Shown: one piece after another, positions 8,671-17,847 of the stretch
Layout: every line of letters starts with the position of its first letter
Numbering within the stretch: position 1 is the first letter of the stretch
Assembly (NCBI GenBank): GCA_019058245.1
Contig: JAHPZJ010000014.1
Coordinates: forward strand, 51,085 to 115,084
From: Promethearchaeota archaeon
Lineage (GTDB): Archaea; Asgardarchaeota; Lokiarchaeia; Sigyniarchaeales; SOKP01
Length of the DNA: 64,000 nt
Reading direction: 5' to 3'
The notes under the pieces: generated by a model
The model's database searches: none
Told to the model about the DNA's origin: nothing
Seen by the model: only the letters and a program-made list of their open reading frames with translations
Program-made: the position numbers and the translations under genes

Positions 8671-9150
8671 TTGCCTAATTGGGGTTATTCTTTTACAGAA
8701 GAGAAATATGATGCAGATAGATTAGCAAAGGCATCGGGTAGAGATATTAGAATTAAACCAAAACATGCAAGAGAAATATGTGCTGTAATTAAAGGTATGA
8801 AAGTAGAACAAGCAAAATCATACTTAGAGAAAGTAATCAGCTTAAAACAATCAGTACCTTTTAGAAGGCATAAGAAAAAAGTGGCGCATAGACATGATTT
8901 GAAACAATTTAAATGGTATGCTGGACGATATCCTCAAAAAGCAGCGGCCAGAATATTTGAAATTCTTACATCTGTTGAATCCAACGCAGAATATAAAGGT
9001 TTAGATATTGATTTATGTAGGATTATCCATTCTGCAACGCATAGAGGTAGAATAATAAAAAGAAATATTCCTAGAGCACATGGTCGTAGCACAGCTAGAA
9101 ATAAACATCTCTCACATATAGAAATTATAATTTATGAGTTCCCTAGTTAG
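8671..9150 (+). CDS. rplV: Ribosomal protein uL22
   Basis: Large-subunit protein lining the exit tunnel. PNWGYSF at the N-terminus and the C-terminal RGRIIKRNIPRAHGRSTARN segment (tunnel hairpin) are diagnostic. There is no ATG at the family start. TTG codons at 8665 and 8671 are in frame; 8671 gives (M)PNWGYS, matching the family. It lies 26 bp after rpsS. Confidence 0.93.
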   Translation: MPNWGYSFTEEKYDADRLAKASGRDIRIKPKHAREICAVIKGMKVEQAKSYLEKVISLKQSVPFRRHKKKVAHRHDLKQFKWYAGRYPQKAAARIFEILTSVESNAEYKGLDIDLCRIIHSATHRGRIIKRNIPRAHGRSTARNKHLSHIEIIIYEFPS

Positions 9151-9200
9151 GTTAATTTATAATAGATTTAAAAGTATATTTTTAAAGATTTTGAAATAAA

Positions 9201-9992
9201 ATGAGTCCACTAGTAAAAAACTTTATTGAACAAGGGATTAAGTTGATGCAAATAAATGAATATTTGCGTTCAGAGCTAGTTCGTGCTGGATTTGCCGGAG
9301 TTGAATTACAACGTACACCACTAGGGGTACGAATAACGTTAAAAACGAGTCGTCCTGGATTAGTCATTGGAAAAGGTGGAAAGAGAATTCAAGAAATAAC
9401 AGATGTTCTACAAGATAGATTCGGCCTAGAGATGCCTCAGATTGAAGTTGAAGAAGTCACAGAGCCAGATCTTGATGCTCAGATTATGGCAGAAAGATTA
9501 GCTTATTCATTAGATAGGGGACGACATTATAGACGAGCGGGTTATTACATACTCAGAAAGGTAATGGATGCTGGGGCTCGCGGTGTAGAAATTATTATTT
9601 CAGGTAAAGTAACTTCCCAACGTGCTCGAGTTCAAATCTTTAGAGCTGGAACTATGTCCAAAAGTGGTCAAACTGCTCAAGAAGGTGTGGATAAGGGTGT
9701 TGCACAATGTATTCAGAAATCTGGAGTGCTAGGTATAATTGTAAAAATCATGCGAGCTAATACTAAAATGGGTGATGACATTAAAATTAGGGAAAATCTT
9801 TTAGCTAAAGCCCAAGCAGAAGAAGAAGCAAAATTAGCAAAGACACGAGCAGATTATATAATAGAAGAAGAAGAGGGTATTTTAAGTAAAGAGGAAAAAA
9901 AATTGCTTGATGAAGTAGATGAGGAGGATACATCTGAAATCTCATTAAATTCTGATAAAGAAATCGAAAAATTAGAATCAGATGAAGAATAA
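9201..9992 (+). CDS. rpsC: Ribosomal protein uS3
   Basis: Small-subunit mRNA-entry protein. The KH domain (LVIGKGGKRIQEI, ~56-68) and C-terminal S3 domain (KSGQTAQEGVDKGVAQ) are intact. Residues ~215-263 form an acidic tail (EEEEGILSKEEKKLLDEVDEED), longer than in most archaea. Fifty bp follow rplV, and rpmC begins 31 bp later. Confidence 0.95.
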   Translation: MSPLVKNFIEQGIKLMQINEYLRSELVRAGFAGVELQRTPLGVRITLKTSRPGLVIGKGGKRIQEITDVLQDRFGLEMPQIEVEEVTEPDLDAQIMAERLAYSLDRGRHYRRAGYYILRKVMDAGARGVEIIISGKVTSQRARVQIFRAGTMSKSGQTAQEGVDKGVAQCIQKSGVLGIIVKIMRANTKMGDDIKIRENLLAKAQAEEEAKLAKTRADYIIEEEEGILSKEEKKLLDEVDEEDTSEISLNSDKEIEKLESDEE

Positions 9993-10023
9993 CTAGTATA
10001 TGATTAATAAAGAGTGATAAGGA

Positions 10024-10224
10024 ATGGATATTATTACAGCCAAAAAAATCCGAGAAATGGATGATAGAGAAAGAGAAAGAACGTTAATGAATTTAAGAGA
10101 AGAATTGATGATGCTCTACTCAATGCAAACTGGTGGTGGACTTGCTGATAACCCTGCTAAAGCAAAATTATTAAAAAAACAAATAGCGAGAGTATTAACA
10201 GTAATAAATGAAGAGGAACGATGA
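10024..10224 (+). CDS. rpmC: Ribosomal protein uL29
   Basis: 66 residues, two-helix L29 hairpin with KKIREMDDRERERTLMNLREEL and a basic second helix. Its stop overlaps the start of rnp1 by 4 bp (ATGA), indicating translational coupling. Confidence 0.93.
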   Translation: MDIITAKKIREMDDRERERTLMNLREELMMLYSMQTGGGLADNPAKAKLLKKQIARVLTVINEEER

Positions 10225-10535
10225 TCGATCCAAAATATTTAATATATCATGACTTAATAGGGTTTTCTGCCTATATTAAGCCCAAATCAAAATTAAAAGA
10301 CAGGGTTTTCTTAGATATAGGTGTTGTAATTAATGATACAAAAAATATGCTAATTACTGAAAAAAATAACAAAATTAAAAAATATATCAAAAAAGATAAT
10401 ATCTTTCGATTTAAGATACCTAACTACAAAAGTGAAGAAGAAGAATACTATTTAGAAGTTCAAGGGAATAAAATTGTTGGGTCTCCTATAAATAGATTAA
10501 GAAGTTTAAAGAAAAAGAGATGGTTAAAAACATGA
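10221..10535 (+). CDS. rnp1: RNase P protein component 1 (Rpp29/POP4)
   Basis: 104 residues. The Sm-like barrel of archaeal Rpp29 is recognisable: LIYHDLIGFSAYI, then GVVINDTKNMLITE and the C-terminal PINRLRSLKKKRW. In archaea the gene sits between uL29 and uS17, as it does here. The protein helps RNase P RNA cleave tRNA 5' leaders. It overlaps uL29 by 4 bp and the uS17 start by 4 bp. The SUI1/eIF1 gene often found in this position is absent. Confidence 0.85.
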   Translation: MIDPKYLIYHDLIGFSAYIKPKSKLKDRVFLDIGVVINDTKNMLITEKNNKIKKYIKKDNIFRFKIPNYKSEEEEYYLEVQGNKIVGSPINRLRSLKKKRWLKT

Positions 10536-10885
10536 GTGACAATATTGGTATTCCTGGTGTGGTTCCTCCAAAGATCAAACCTGGAGAATGCAAAGATCTT
10601 TCTTGCCCTTTTCATGGTAAAACAAGAATTAGGGGAAAAATTACTCAAGGAATCGTAGTAAGTAAAAAATCAAAAAATACCATCATTATAAGACGTGATT
10701 ATGTTCAATTTGTTAAAAAATATCAAAGATATGAACGTCGTAATACACGCTTAGCATGTCATTTAACAGATTGTTTAAGTCATGAAATTCAAATTGGAGA
10801 TTTAGTAAGAGTTGGTGAATCTAGAAAGATTTCGAAAACAAAAGCTTTTATCGTGTTAGAAAAAATTTCGAGTAAGGTGGATTAA
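10532..10885 (+). CDS. rpsQ: Ribosomal protein uS17
   Basis: 30S primary binding protein. The archaeal-type N-terminus DLSCPFHGKTRIRGK precedes the OB fold (GIVVSKKSKNTIIIRRDY). ATG 10532 (MSDNIGIPG) fits the family; another in-frame ATG at 10520 would add four residues. Overlaps the end of rnp1. Confidence 0.94.
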   Translation: MSDNIGIPGVVPPKIKPGECKDLSCPFHGKTRIRGKITQGIVVSKKSKNTIIIRRDYVQFVKKYQRYERRNTRLACHLTDCLSHEIQIGDLVRVGESRKISKTKAFIVLEKISSKVD

Positions 10886-11311
10886 ATGGGAACTAGAAGA
10901 AAATTGGGACGAAAAACATATTCTAAACCTCGTACCAGCTATGGATTATGCAATGGATCTAAAATAAATATTGCTGATAATTCTGGAGCTAAAATAGCTC
11001 AAATAATTAATGTAGACAGTTTCAAGACGAGATTGAGAAGATTACCAAAAGCCTCTGTTGGAAGTGTATGCACTGTAACAATAAAAAAAGGAAAACCTGA
11101 ATTAAGAGGAAATGTAGTAAAAGCTGTAATTGTTAGACAGAAAATGATTTATAGACGTATAGATGGAACTAGATTATGTTTTGAAGATAATGCGGGTGTC
11201 ATTGTCACCAAGGAAGGTGAACCTAAAGCTACAGAGATAAGAGGGCCTATTGCCCGAGAGGCAGCTGAAATGTTTCCAAGATTGGCATCAATTTCATCAT
11301 TAATAATTTAA
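10886..11311 (+). CDS. rplN: Ribosomal protein uL14
   Basis: Large-subunit protein with the family signature SKINIADNSGAKIAQIINV and C-terminal GPIAREAAEMFPRLASIS. Starts immediately after the uS17 stop, with AGTAAGGTGG as ribosome-binding site. Confidence 0.96.
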   Translation: MGTRRKLGRKTYSKPRTSYGLCNGSKINIADNSGAKIAQIINVDSFKTRLRRLPKASVGSVCTVTIKKGKPELRGNVVKAVIVRQKMIYRRIDGTRLCFEDNAGVIVTKEGEPKATEIRGPIAREAAEMFPRLASISSLII

Positions 11312-11325
11312 TCAAAGGTGTAAAA

Positions 11326-11754
11326 ATGAAAGTAAAATCAAAACAACCAAGAAAGCAAAGAAAGGCACTGTATAGTTACAAAAATCATCAACGGTCAAAA
11401 TTACTGAGCACAAGGGTAGCAGATTTTCTTCGAGATGAATATGGAATAAAAAAACTTCCTCTCAGAGTTGGAGATCAAGTTCGAGTATGCAGAGGCGAAT
11501 TTAGGGATTTTGAGGGTGAAGTAATTGAAGTAACCAATAATTTAAGATGTAAAATTAAAGAGTGTACATTTGAAAAAACAGATGGAACTCAATTTAATCC
11601 TGCTATTCATATTTCAAATTTAGTGATAACTAAATTTACTAAAGAAAAAAAAATGGATCCATGGCGAGCTAATATGATTGAAAGAAAAGCAATATATGGA
11701 TTTTATGAAGAGGAATTAAAAGCGCCAAAGAAGGAAAAAGAGGTGGAAAAATAA
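11326..11754 (+). CDS. rplX: Ribosomal protein uL24
   Basis: KOW-domain protein of the exit-tunnel rim. LPLRVGDQVRVCRGEFRDFEGEV is the KOW motif; the basic N-terminus (KQPRKQRKALYSY) is archaeal/eukaryotic (L26e) in type. Located between uL14 and eS4 as usual. Confidence 0.95.
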   Translation: MKVKSKQPRKQRKALYSYKNHQRSKLLSTRVADFLRDEYGIKKLPLRVGDQVRVCRGEFRDFEGEVIEVTNNLRCKIKECTFEKTDGTQFNPAIHISNLVITKFTKEKKMDPWRANMIERKAIYGFYEEELKAPKKEKEVEK

Positions 11755-11757
11755 AAA

Positions 11758-12504
11758 ATGACGAGACATGGAGGTCAAAAAACGTTAAAAAGACTAAATA
11801 CACCCGTTTTCTTACAAATTAAAAGAAAACATGGTACATTTTTTGTTAAACCAGCTGCAGGTCCACATCCTAGCAGATTTTGTTTACCACTTCTACATAT
11901 TATTAGAGACATTCTCAAGATTGTTGAAAATCATAACGAAGCAAAAAAATTAATTGTAGCAGGACAGTTTAAAGTTGATGGAAAAGTAGTGAGAGATAAA
12001 GCTTATCCCCTAGGTCTAATGGATGTATTATCCATCAAAAAATTAAATAAACATTATAGAATATTACCAGATTCTCATCATGGATTAATTCTACATGAGA
12101 TTTCTGAACAAGAGAGTGTTTTCAAATTGTGCAGGATAAATAATAAAAAAACTGTAAAGAGAGGACATATACAGTTAAATCTGCATGATGGAAGAAATAT
12201 CTTGATTAAAATTAATGATCCCAGAAATCCAAAAGAAGACACATATCAACGTATGGATGTCTTAAAGATTTCAATCCCAGATCAAGAGATTCTTAAAGTT
12301 TTAAGGTTTAAGGAAAATAATAATGCAATTATTATGTCTGGAAAAAATATTGGTCAAGTTGGAAAAATTATATCCATTTTGAAAAGATTTGGACCAAAGG
12401 CTAGTACAGTTTCAATTCAACATAACGGAAGTCATACTGAAACTCTATATGATTATACGTTTGTTTTAGGAGAAGACCAACTAGAAATTTCAATACCAGA
12501 ATGA
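11758..12504 (+). CDS. rps4e: Ribosomal protein eS4
   Basis: Archaeal/eukaryotic S4e of 248 residues, full length. It has an S4-like RNA-binding segment (LKIVENHNEAKKLI...GQFKVDGKVVRD), a central S4e domain and a KOW motif near the end (NIGQVGKIISI). Starts 3 bp after the uL24 stop. The partner uL5 normally follows at once, but here it lies 4.7 kb away. A second, diverged copy of the last 21 codons sits directly before uL5 at 17127-17204. Confidence 0.95.
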   Translation: MTRHGGQKTLKRLNTPVFLQIKRKHGTFFVKPAAGPHPSRFCLPLLHIIRDILKIVENHNEAKKLIVAGQFKVDGKVVRDKAYPLGLMDVLSIKKLNKHYRILPDSHHGLILHEISEQESVFKLCRINNKKTVKRGHIQLNLHDGRNILIKINDPRNPKEDTYQRMDVLKISIPDQEILKVLRFKENNNAIIMSGKNIGQVGKIISILKRFGPKASTVSIQHNGSHTETLYDYTFVLGEDQLEISIPE

Positions 12505-12601
12505 ATATATAAGAATCAAAAGAATTTTAATTATTTATACAAATAAAAATATTTAATTTCCCTCCTAATAGGAATAACAAAAATATTTTTCCTATATTGC
12601 T

Positions 12602-12710
12602 TAAAAATATTAAAGTTATTTGAGGTAAACTAAAGGTTTATTATTAACCTAAAACTTATTATAGCATAATAATGAAATAAGGGAGGGCATTCCCAAAATC
12701 TATTCGAATT
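12602..12710. repeat. Left copy of 109-bp inverted repeat
   Basis: This 109-bp segment and the reverse complement of 15348-15456 differ at only five positions by my alignment (about 95% identity). It contains an imperfect palindrome (AGGTTTATTATTAACCT) and the hairpin-like GGGAGGGCATTCCC. It lies 57 bp before the DUF362 gene start. It may be a transposon-like terminal repeat or a duplicated regulatory leader, since each copy precedes a gene in the same relative orientation. Confidence 0.85.
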
Positions 12711-12767
12711 TTTACAGATATAGTATATTTATTCAACAAATTAATATTAATTTATGATAATTTCAAG

Positions 12768-14003
12768 ATGAATCATCAAAAAATAGGCAAATTAATTAAT
12801 TATTCAAATAAAACCATTGAGATTGAAAATAGTAACCGTATTGCTATTGTTAAGGTTAAGGATTATAATCCTGAAAATGTTCGAAGTGGATTATTAAGAA
12901 TCATAGAATTGTTAAAACCATCTTTTTTTGACGATGATTTGATTCATAAATCTGTATTACTAAAGCCAAATGTGCTAGCACCTGATAAAATGGCATTTAC
13001 AAACGAAAATGTGGTAGAACAATTAGCTGAAATATTAAAAAAGCAGGGTGTAAAAAAGCTTCTTATCGGAGATAGTACAATGACAAAATTAATAACAAAG
13101 ATGGCTCATAGAAAATCAGGATTGGCAGATATAGCTGAAAAACTTGGAGAAAAAATGATAAATTTTCTGGAAGATGAATTTGTTACAATATCACACGATT
13201 CATTCAGAGTATCTAAAGTGATTAGAATTCCTAAGACAGTTTTTAATGCAGATATTATAATTAATTTACCAAAAATGAAGACTCATGCAGGATATGTCTT
13301 TACTGGGGCTATCAAGAACTTTTTCGGATTAATGGAAGATAAAATATCAATGCATAAAATTTACAAGGATAAACTCTTGTTTCAAAGAATGCTGGGAGAT
13401 ATTCACCAAGCAGTTTTATGTTGCGGAGAAAAAGAACGTATAAAACCAGTTTTACATATAATGGATGCCATAGAAGCTATGGAGGGGAAAGGTCCTAGAA
13501 GCGGTAAACATAAAAAATATAATTGTTTAATAGGTTCATTCTCCCCTGTCGCTCTTGATGCATTAGCTTTTTCATTAATGGGAGGTAATCCAGAAGATCT
13601 AGAAGCTCTCAAATCTTTGTCCGAGACAAATTTATGGGAAAGGAATGTAAATAGATTAGAAGTAATAGGAGATAATTGGGAAGATTTTAAAGATAATGCC
13701 CAGATACCTCCTTTAGAAACTCTTAATTCCATAAGAACAGGAGGATCCTTAATTGAACGATTTGCTGTACCTCTTATTAGATCATTCCATCCAAGAATAA
13801 AAATAAATTCTAAAAAGTGTAAATTATGTATGAATTGTATATCTCATTGTCCAATGCAAGCATTGTATTTTGATGAAAATAAAAATAAAATTAAAGTTAA
13901 TCGCTCAAAATGCATTAATTGTTTTTGCTGTGGAGAAATTTGTCCAAATAATGCTGTACAGCAAAAAAGACCAATATCGAAATTTATTCCATTAATTAAA
14001 TAG
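12768..14003 (+). CDS. DUF362 domain protein with C-terminal ferredoxin domain
   Basis: 411 residues. The DUF362 domain occupies ~25-335 (SVLLKPNVLAP, IINLPKMKTHAGYVFTGAIKNFFGL). A 2[4Fe-4S] domain follows at ~345-400, with CKLCMNCISHCP and CINCFCCGEICP. DUF362-ferredoxin proteins are widespread in anaerobes; their reaction is not firmly known to me. It sits inside the inverted-repeat cassette between eS4 and uL5, convergent with a sulfotransferase gene, so it is probably an insertion relative to the ancestral ribosomal operon. Confidence 0.8.
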   Translation: MNHQKIGKLINYSNKTIEIENSNRIAIVKVKDYNPENVRSGLLRIIELLKPSFFDDDLIHKSVLLKPNVLAPDKMAFTNENVVEQLAEILKKQGVKKLLIGDSTMTKLITKMAHRKSGLADIAEKLGEKMINFLEDEFVTISHDSFRVSKVIRIPKTVFNADIIINLPKMKTHAGYVFTGAIKNFFGLMEDKISMHKIYKDKLLFQRMLGDIHQAVLCCGEKERIKPVLHIMDAIEAMEGKGPRSGKHKKYNCLIGSFSPVALDALAFSLMGGNPEDLEALKSLSETNLWERNVNRLEVIGDNWEDFKDNAQIPPLETLNSIRTGGSLIERFAVPLIRSFHPRIKINSKKCKLCMNCISHCPMQALYFDENKNKIKVNRSKCINCFCCGEICPNNAVQQKRPISKFIPLIK

Positions 14004-14040
14004 AGTCTAAAAAGAATATATTAAAAAATTCTTTTGATTA

Positions 14041-15192
14041 TTATGCTAACACAGTTTTTAGTTTTAGCCTTTCTTGTACTCCAGGGATTTCATAATCCCA
14101 TTTTTCTATAGTAAAACTCCAATTATATTTAATTTTTTCAATTATCTCTTTTGTAAATTTATAGTTATTCTTCTTATAACCTTGAATTGATCTTAAATAT
14201 TTTTTGAGTTTAGGTTTTACCGTGTCAAATCCATTAAGATTAAACTGAGTATATATGCGATTTAATTCATATATGGGGTTTTCTTCAAGGTTTTCAAACC
14301 TTATTTCAATTAGATTCCTTTTAGGAATCAAACTCTTATTTTGAAAGTAATCTGTCATCATTTTTTTATAGATATTAAAGATATATTTTTCTATTTCCTC
14401 ATCTGATAATTTTTGGAGCATGAAAATCTGAATTGCTTTTTTATAAAAATTCTTTGTGGAAAAAAAAACAGTATAAGGATTTCGATAGATATGAATAAAT
14501 TTTGCTGTAGGAAATATTTTTAATAGAATCTTAATTCGGGATGTATTTACTGGACTTTTGAGAATCAATTGTTTCCCTCTCCAATAGTAAGTTATTTTCT
14601 TTAATAGAAAAAGATATTTTTGTTTCCATAAATTTATTTCTTTTTTTGAAAAATCTTTAAATCGAATAAAATGATCATATTGTTTTGACAATCCTTTTGG
14701 CAAGTACCAACCATTATAAAAAGAGTATGGAATAAGGTTTCCTAAAGCCATCTCTTCTTCAGTTGGGGAATACACTCTAAGTTCCATATTATCCATTGGT
14801 CGAATCTCTGGTAAATATCTCTTAAGAATTGTAAAACATAATTTATTGCTTAAAAATGATTTTGGAAAAGTTGCTTGAAGCATATCTATATATCCAAACT
14901 GAGAATCTTGACATAATAAATTTTGAAGGTGAGTTGTGCCTGTTCTCCAATGACCTATAATAAATATTGGTGGTTTTGAAAAATTAATATTATTTAATAT
15001 TTTTCGGTACCGTAAAGATTCATAGATTTCAAAGGGAGTAAAGATGGGTTTAATTAAATTAATTAAGAAAATTCTAGGGAAATAATACTTAAAATTCTTA
15101 ATTCCCTCATTCAAAAATAATTTCATCCAATTGTGAAAAGAGAGACCAATTGAAGGTCCTAATTTATTCATTATTTCATTAATTTTTGTCAT
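14041..15192 (-). CDS. Sulfotransferase-family protein
   Basis: 383 residues. The 5'-PSB loop GHWRTGTTHLQNLL (~78-91) and the 3'-phosphate-binding segment IYRNPYTVFFSTKNFY (~236-251) identify a PAPS-dependent sulfotransferase fold. Such enzymes sulfate lipids, sugars or proteins; the acceptor cannot be told. It is encoded against the ribosomal operon and converges on the DUF362 gene (37 bp apart). The right inverted repeat lies 155 bp before its start. Both genes look like cargo. Confidence 0.75.
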   Translation of the reverse strand: MTKINEIMNKLGPSIGLSFHNWMKLFLNEGIKNFKYYFPRIFLINLIKPIFTPFEIYESLRYRKILNNINFSKPPIFIIGHWRTGTTHLQNLLCQDSQFGYIDMLQATFPKSFLSNKLCFTILKRYLPEIRPMDNMELRVYSPTEEEMALGNLIPYSFYNGWYLPKGLSKQYDHFIRFKDFSKKEINLWKQKYLFLLKKITYYWRGKQLILKSPVNTSRIKILLKIFPTAKFIHIYRNPYTVFFSTKNFYKKAIQIFMLQKLSDEEIEKYIFNIYKKMMTDYFQNKSLIPKRNLIEIRFENLEENPIYELNRIYTQFNLNGFDTVKPKLKKYLRSIQGYKKNNYKFTKEIIEKIKYNWSFTIEKWDYEIPGVQERLKLKTVLA

Positions 15193-15347
15193 TTTTTATA
15201 CTAACTTCCCCCCCGACCCATGAAAGTATATCGTTTTATTATTGACTGAAAATAAATTATGTAATCTATACAGAAACATTTTTGCATTACCTCAATATAA
15301 ATAAAAATTATTAGGCGAATGTCTAAAAGTCTATAAATAATTATATT

Positions 15348-15456
15348 AATTTGAATAGATTTTGGGAATGCCCTCCCTTATTTCAATATTATGATATAAT
15401 AAGTTTTAGGTTAATAATAAACCTTTAGTTTATCTCAAATGACTTTAATATTTTTA
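15348..15456. repeat. Right copy of 109-bp inverted repeat
   Basis: Reverse-complement match of 12602-12710 with five mismatches. Together the two copies bound a 2,855-bp unit (12602-15456) that holds two genes and no visible transposase. No convincing target-site duplication was found outside the ends. Confidence 0.85.
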
Positions 15457-15677
15457 GGTAAAAAAATCCAAAACTGTATTATAATTTTAAAAAAAAAAGG
15501 GCTATAAATTTACTAACTTCTAAATAAAAATTTACTATCTTTAATAGACTATTTCTATTTACTCAATTTTACAAAATATTAAATAAAACTTTTGTTATAA
15601 TAATAGTAATTTCGAATGAAATCCAAAGAATAAGATAAACTAATAATTAAAACTTTTAAAAAAATCCAAAATTAATA

Positions 15678-16571
15678 GTGAATGAAATGATTTTTCAAAT
15701 AGCGGATTCCAGATATCTTAACATGATACTTATTATTTTTGTTATTCTAGCATTTATTCTGGTTTTTTGGTGGAAATTAGGGAGATCCATAAAATTGGTG
15801 GAATTTCGTGTAATCGCTCTTTTTTTTCTCTCATTAGGAGTAATGATTGAGGTTGTTATGCTTGTAGATGTTTTAGGTTCTAATCCTCTTATACTCGCCA
15901 TCGGTTATCCCCTTTCATTTGCTTTTATTATTTATACGTCACTATTCATAACTAGAATTGTCTCACAGCAGCGAAAGAAAATAGAATCTAATTTAAAAGC
16001 AAGCTCTAAAGCATCGATTAATGTAGCAAACATTGCAACCGAACTCGCTGCTAACGCAAATGAAGTTAATGCTGCAGCAGAGGAAATAGCCTCATCAACT
16101 CAACAAATAGTAAATGAGAGTAAAAAGATGACAGTTTCATCCAATGAAATTAAAAATATAATGGATATTATTATTAATATTGCTGAACAAACAAACCTTT
16201 TAGCATTAAATGCTAGTATTGAAGCAGGAAGGGCAGGTGAAAGTGGAAGAGGCTTTGGGGTCGTAGCAGATGAAGTAAGAAAACTCGCTGAGGAATCAAG
16301 AAAAGTTGTAAACCAAAGTGGAACTACAATAACCGATATTATAAATAAAATTCATATAATTACAAGTTCATTGGAAGAAATAAGTGTAGCAACACAACAA
16401 CAAACTGAATCAATGGAACAAATATCTTCAACAGCGAATGATTTAGGAGAAATGGCAGAAAGATTAAAAGAAAGCTTTCTTAAAAATGTTGAAGAAATCA
16501 AGGAAAAAGAAAAGGATTTGAAGACAGATTCTAATTCTATTTATCAAAAAAAAATCATTAAAATGAATTAA
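15678..16571 (+). CDS. Methyl-accepting chemotaxis-like transducer
   Basis: 297 residues. Three predicted membrane segments (~14-32, ~43-62, ~70-92) lie in the first 95 residues. A cytoplasmic coiled coil then carries the highly conserved MCP hairpin tip ([19 protein letters not shown], ~170-188, then [16 protein letters not shown]). The family controls CheA kinase. It lacks an extracellular sensor domain and a full-length coiled coil, so it is short and may sense within the membrane or cytoplasm. Starts: GTG at 15678 or ATG at 15687. It lies in the disrupted stretch between eS4 and uL5, outside the inverted repeats. A CheB gene is at 51287. Confidence 0.85.
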   Translation: MNEMIFQIADSRYLNMILIIFVILAFILVFWWKLGRSIKLVEFRVIALFFLSLGVMIEVVMLVDVLGSNPLILAIGYPLSFAFIIYTSLFITRIVSQQRKKIESNLKASSKASINVANIATELAANANEVNAAAEEIASSTQQIVNESKKMTVSSNEIKNIMDIIINIAEQTNLLALNASIEAGRAGESGRGFGVVADEVRKLAEESRKVVNQSGTTITDIINKIHIITSSLEEISVATQQQTESMEQISSTANDLGEMAERLKESFLKNVEEIKEKEKDLKTDSNSIYQKKIIKMN

Positions 16572-17126
16572 CTATTGTTTTTTTTAAATATTTTAAATTT
16601 GTCGACCAAACTACTAAATTGAGTTAAAAAAAAGACCTCTTTTCATATTATTTAGCTTTTAAAAGTAGTTTTTACTTATCGATTTTGATTTAACAAAAGA
16701 CAATTGAAAATATTTCAAGAAACTGGAAATTTTAACAAAAACAATAAAAAAACAATTAAGAATATAAAAAAGGAAGTTTATTTTAATTATCTTCCCTTCT
16801 AAGAGATATATTTTTTATTATTTATCATAAAAAATAAATTAAAATAGGGAGGAAAAAACTTGTGAGCATATTAAATTTAGAGTTAAATGGAATATTATTG
16901 TTTAAATATCCTATTTTTTGATTCTAAATCTCATTCTATTATAATAGAGGCCTTGTTATACATCCTAATTTATTATATAGTAAAAAGAAACGGTTACCAA
17001 GTATTCTTTGTAATAATTTAAAAAAATTAATTAAACATGCTGAATTTTTTATCATTACATATTGAGTAGATTAAGAATAACATATTCAAATTATAAAATA
17101 TAACTTAGGATTTTTGGTGTAGTAGC
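16572..17126. other. Gene-poor stretch upstream of uL5
   Basis: AT-rich with T runs just after the transducer stop (16577-16584) and a GGAAG...CTTCC hairpin near 16771-16798. A 19-codon frame (16862-16921) with a good ribosome-binding site is listed separately. A 41-codon minus-strand frame (about 16936-17058) was seen but has no recognisable similarity. No RNA gene recognised. Confidence 0.5.
16862..16921 (+). pseudogene. Truncated N-terminal gene fragment (19 codons)
   Basis: A strong ribosome-binding site (GGGAGG, 16848-16853) precedes GTG and the peptide VSILNLELNGILLFKYPIF, which stops at once. The combination looks like the start of a decayed gene left in the disrupted eS4-uL5 interval. 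Identity of the parent gene is unknown; a functional micropeptide is possible. Confidence 0.3.
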
Positions 17127-17204
17127 ATGGAAACGTTATATGATTATACCTTCTTTGTAGGCAAAGAAAATTCTGAAATAGATATTCCAAAGTTAGAACG
17201 TTAA
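17127..17204 (+). pseudogene. Remnant of an eS4 C-terminus
   Basis: Translation gives METLYDYTFFVGKENSEIDI then PKLER. This matches the end of the intact eS4 (ETLYDYTFVLGEDQLEISIP) at roughly two thirds of positions, with the same reading frame and stop region. It sits 30 bp before uL5, exactly where the native eS4 end should be. It is therefore probably the ancestral 3' end left behind by a duplication or by an insertion that rebuilt eS4. Confidence 0.8.
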
Positions 17205-17234
17205 TAAATAATGTACAGAATGATGTGAAAAAAA

Positions 17235-17828
17235 ATGTCAAGTAAATCAAAAACGAAAATTTCATCGACTCTTTCAAAAGAATTTGAAGAAAAATGGAAA
17301 AACCCTATGAAAAAACCATATCTAGAAAAGCTAGTTCTAAATATTGGTGTTGGTCTTGGGGGAGAAGAATTAGAAAAAGCAGTAAACGTTTTAGAAACGA
17401 TTACAGGTCAAAAGGCAATTAAGACTAAATCAAAAACAAATGTGAAAGAATTTAATTTAAGAAAAGGACGACCTATAGGTACGAAACTTACTATTAGGGG
17501 TCAAGATGCTGAAAAATTACTTAAAAGATTATTAATTGTTAATAATAATAAAATATTAAGAAAAAGTTTTGATAATTATGGTAATTTTGGTTTTGGAATA
17601 ACTGAACATATCTCTATCCCTGGTATTGAGTATGATAATGAAATTGGGATATGGGGTTTGGATTGTGTAGGACGAGTAGTTAGACCTGGAATGAGAGTAA
17701 AATCTAGACGAAAAGCTCGAACAAAAGTTCCAAAACATCATTATGTACAACGAGGAGAAACCCAATATTTTTTAAAACAAAAGTTTGGAGTTGAAATTGT
17801 AGAAAAATTAGAATTAGATTATTTTTAA
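17235..17828 (+). CDS. rplE: Ribosomal protein uL5
   Basis: Large-subunit 5S-rRNA-binding protein. KPYLEKLVLNIGVGLGGEEL and RGQDAEKLLKRLL are typical, and the fold continues through HISIPGIEYDNEIGIWGLD. At 197 residues it is slightly long, with a basic N-terminal extension (SSKSKTKISS). It restarts the spc-type operon after the insertion. Confidence 0.95.
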   Translation: MSSKSKTKISSTLSKEFEEKWKNPMKKPYLEKLVLNIGVGLGGEELEKAVNVLETITGQKAIKTKSKTNVKEFNLRKGRPIGTKLTIRGQDAEKLLKRLLIVNNNKILRKSFDNYGNFGFGITEHISIPGIEYDNEIGIWGLDCVGRVVRPGMRVKSRRKARTKVPKHHYVQRGETQYFLKQKFGVEIVEKLELDYF

Positions 17829-17847
17829 TATGTTTAGGTGAAAAAAG

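Noticed and set aside
16936..17058. 41-codon minus-strand frame in the eS4-uL5 interval
   Set aside because: No recognisable similarity, no ribosome-binding site; kept only as a note.
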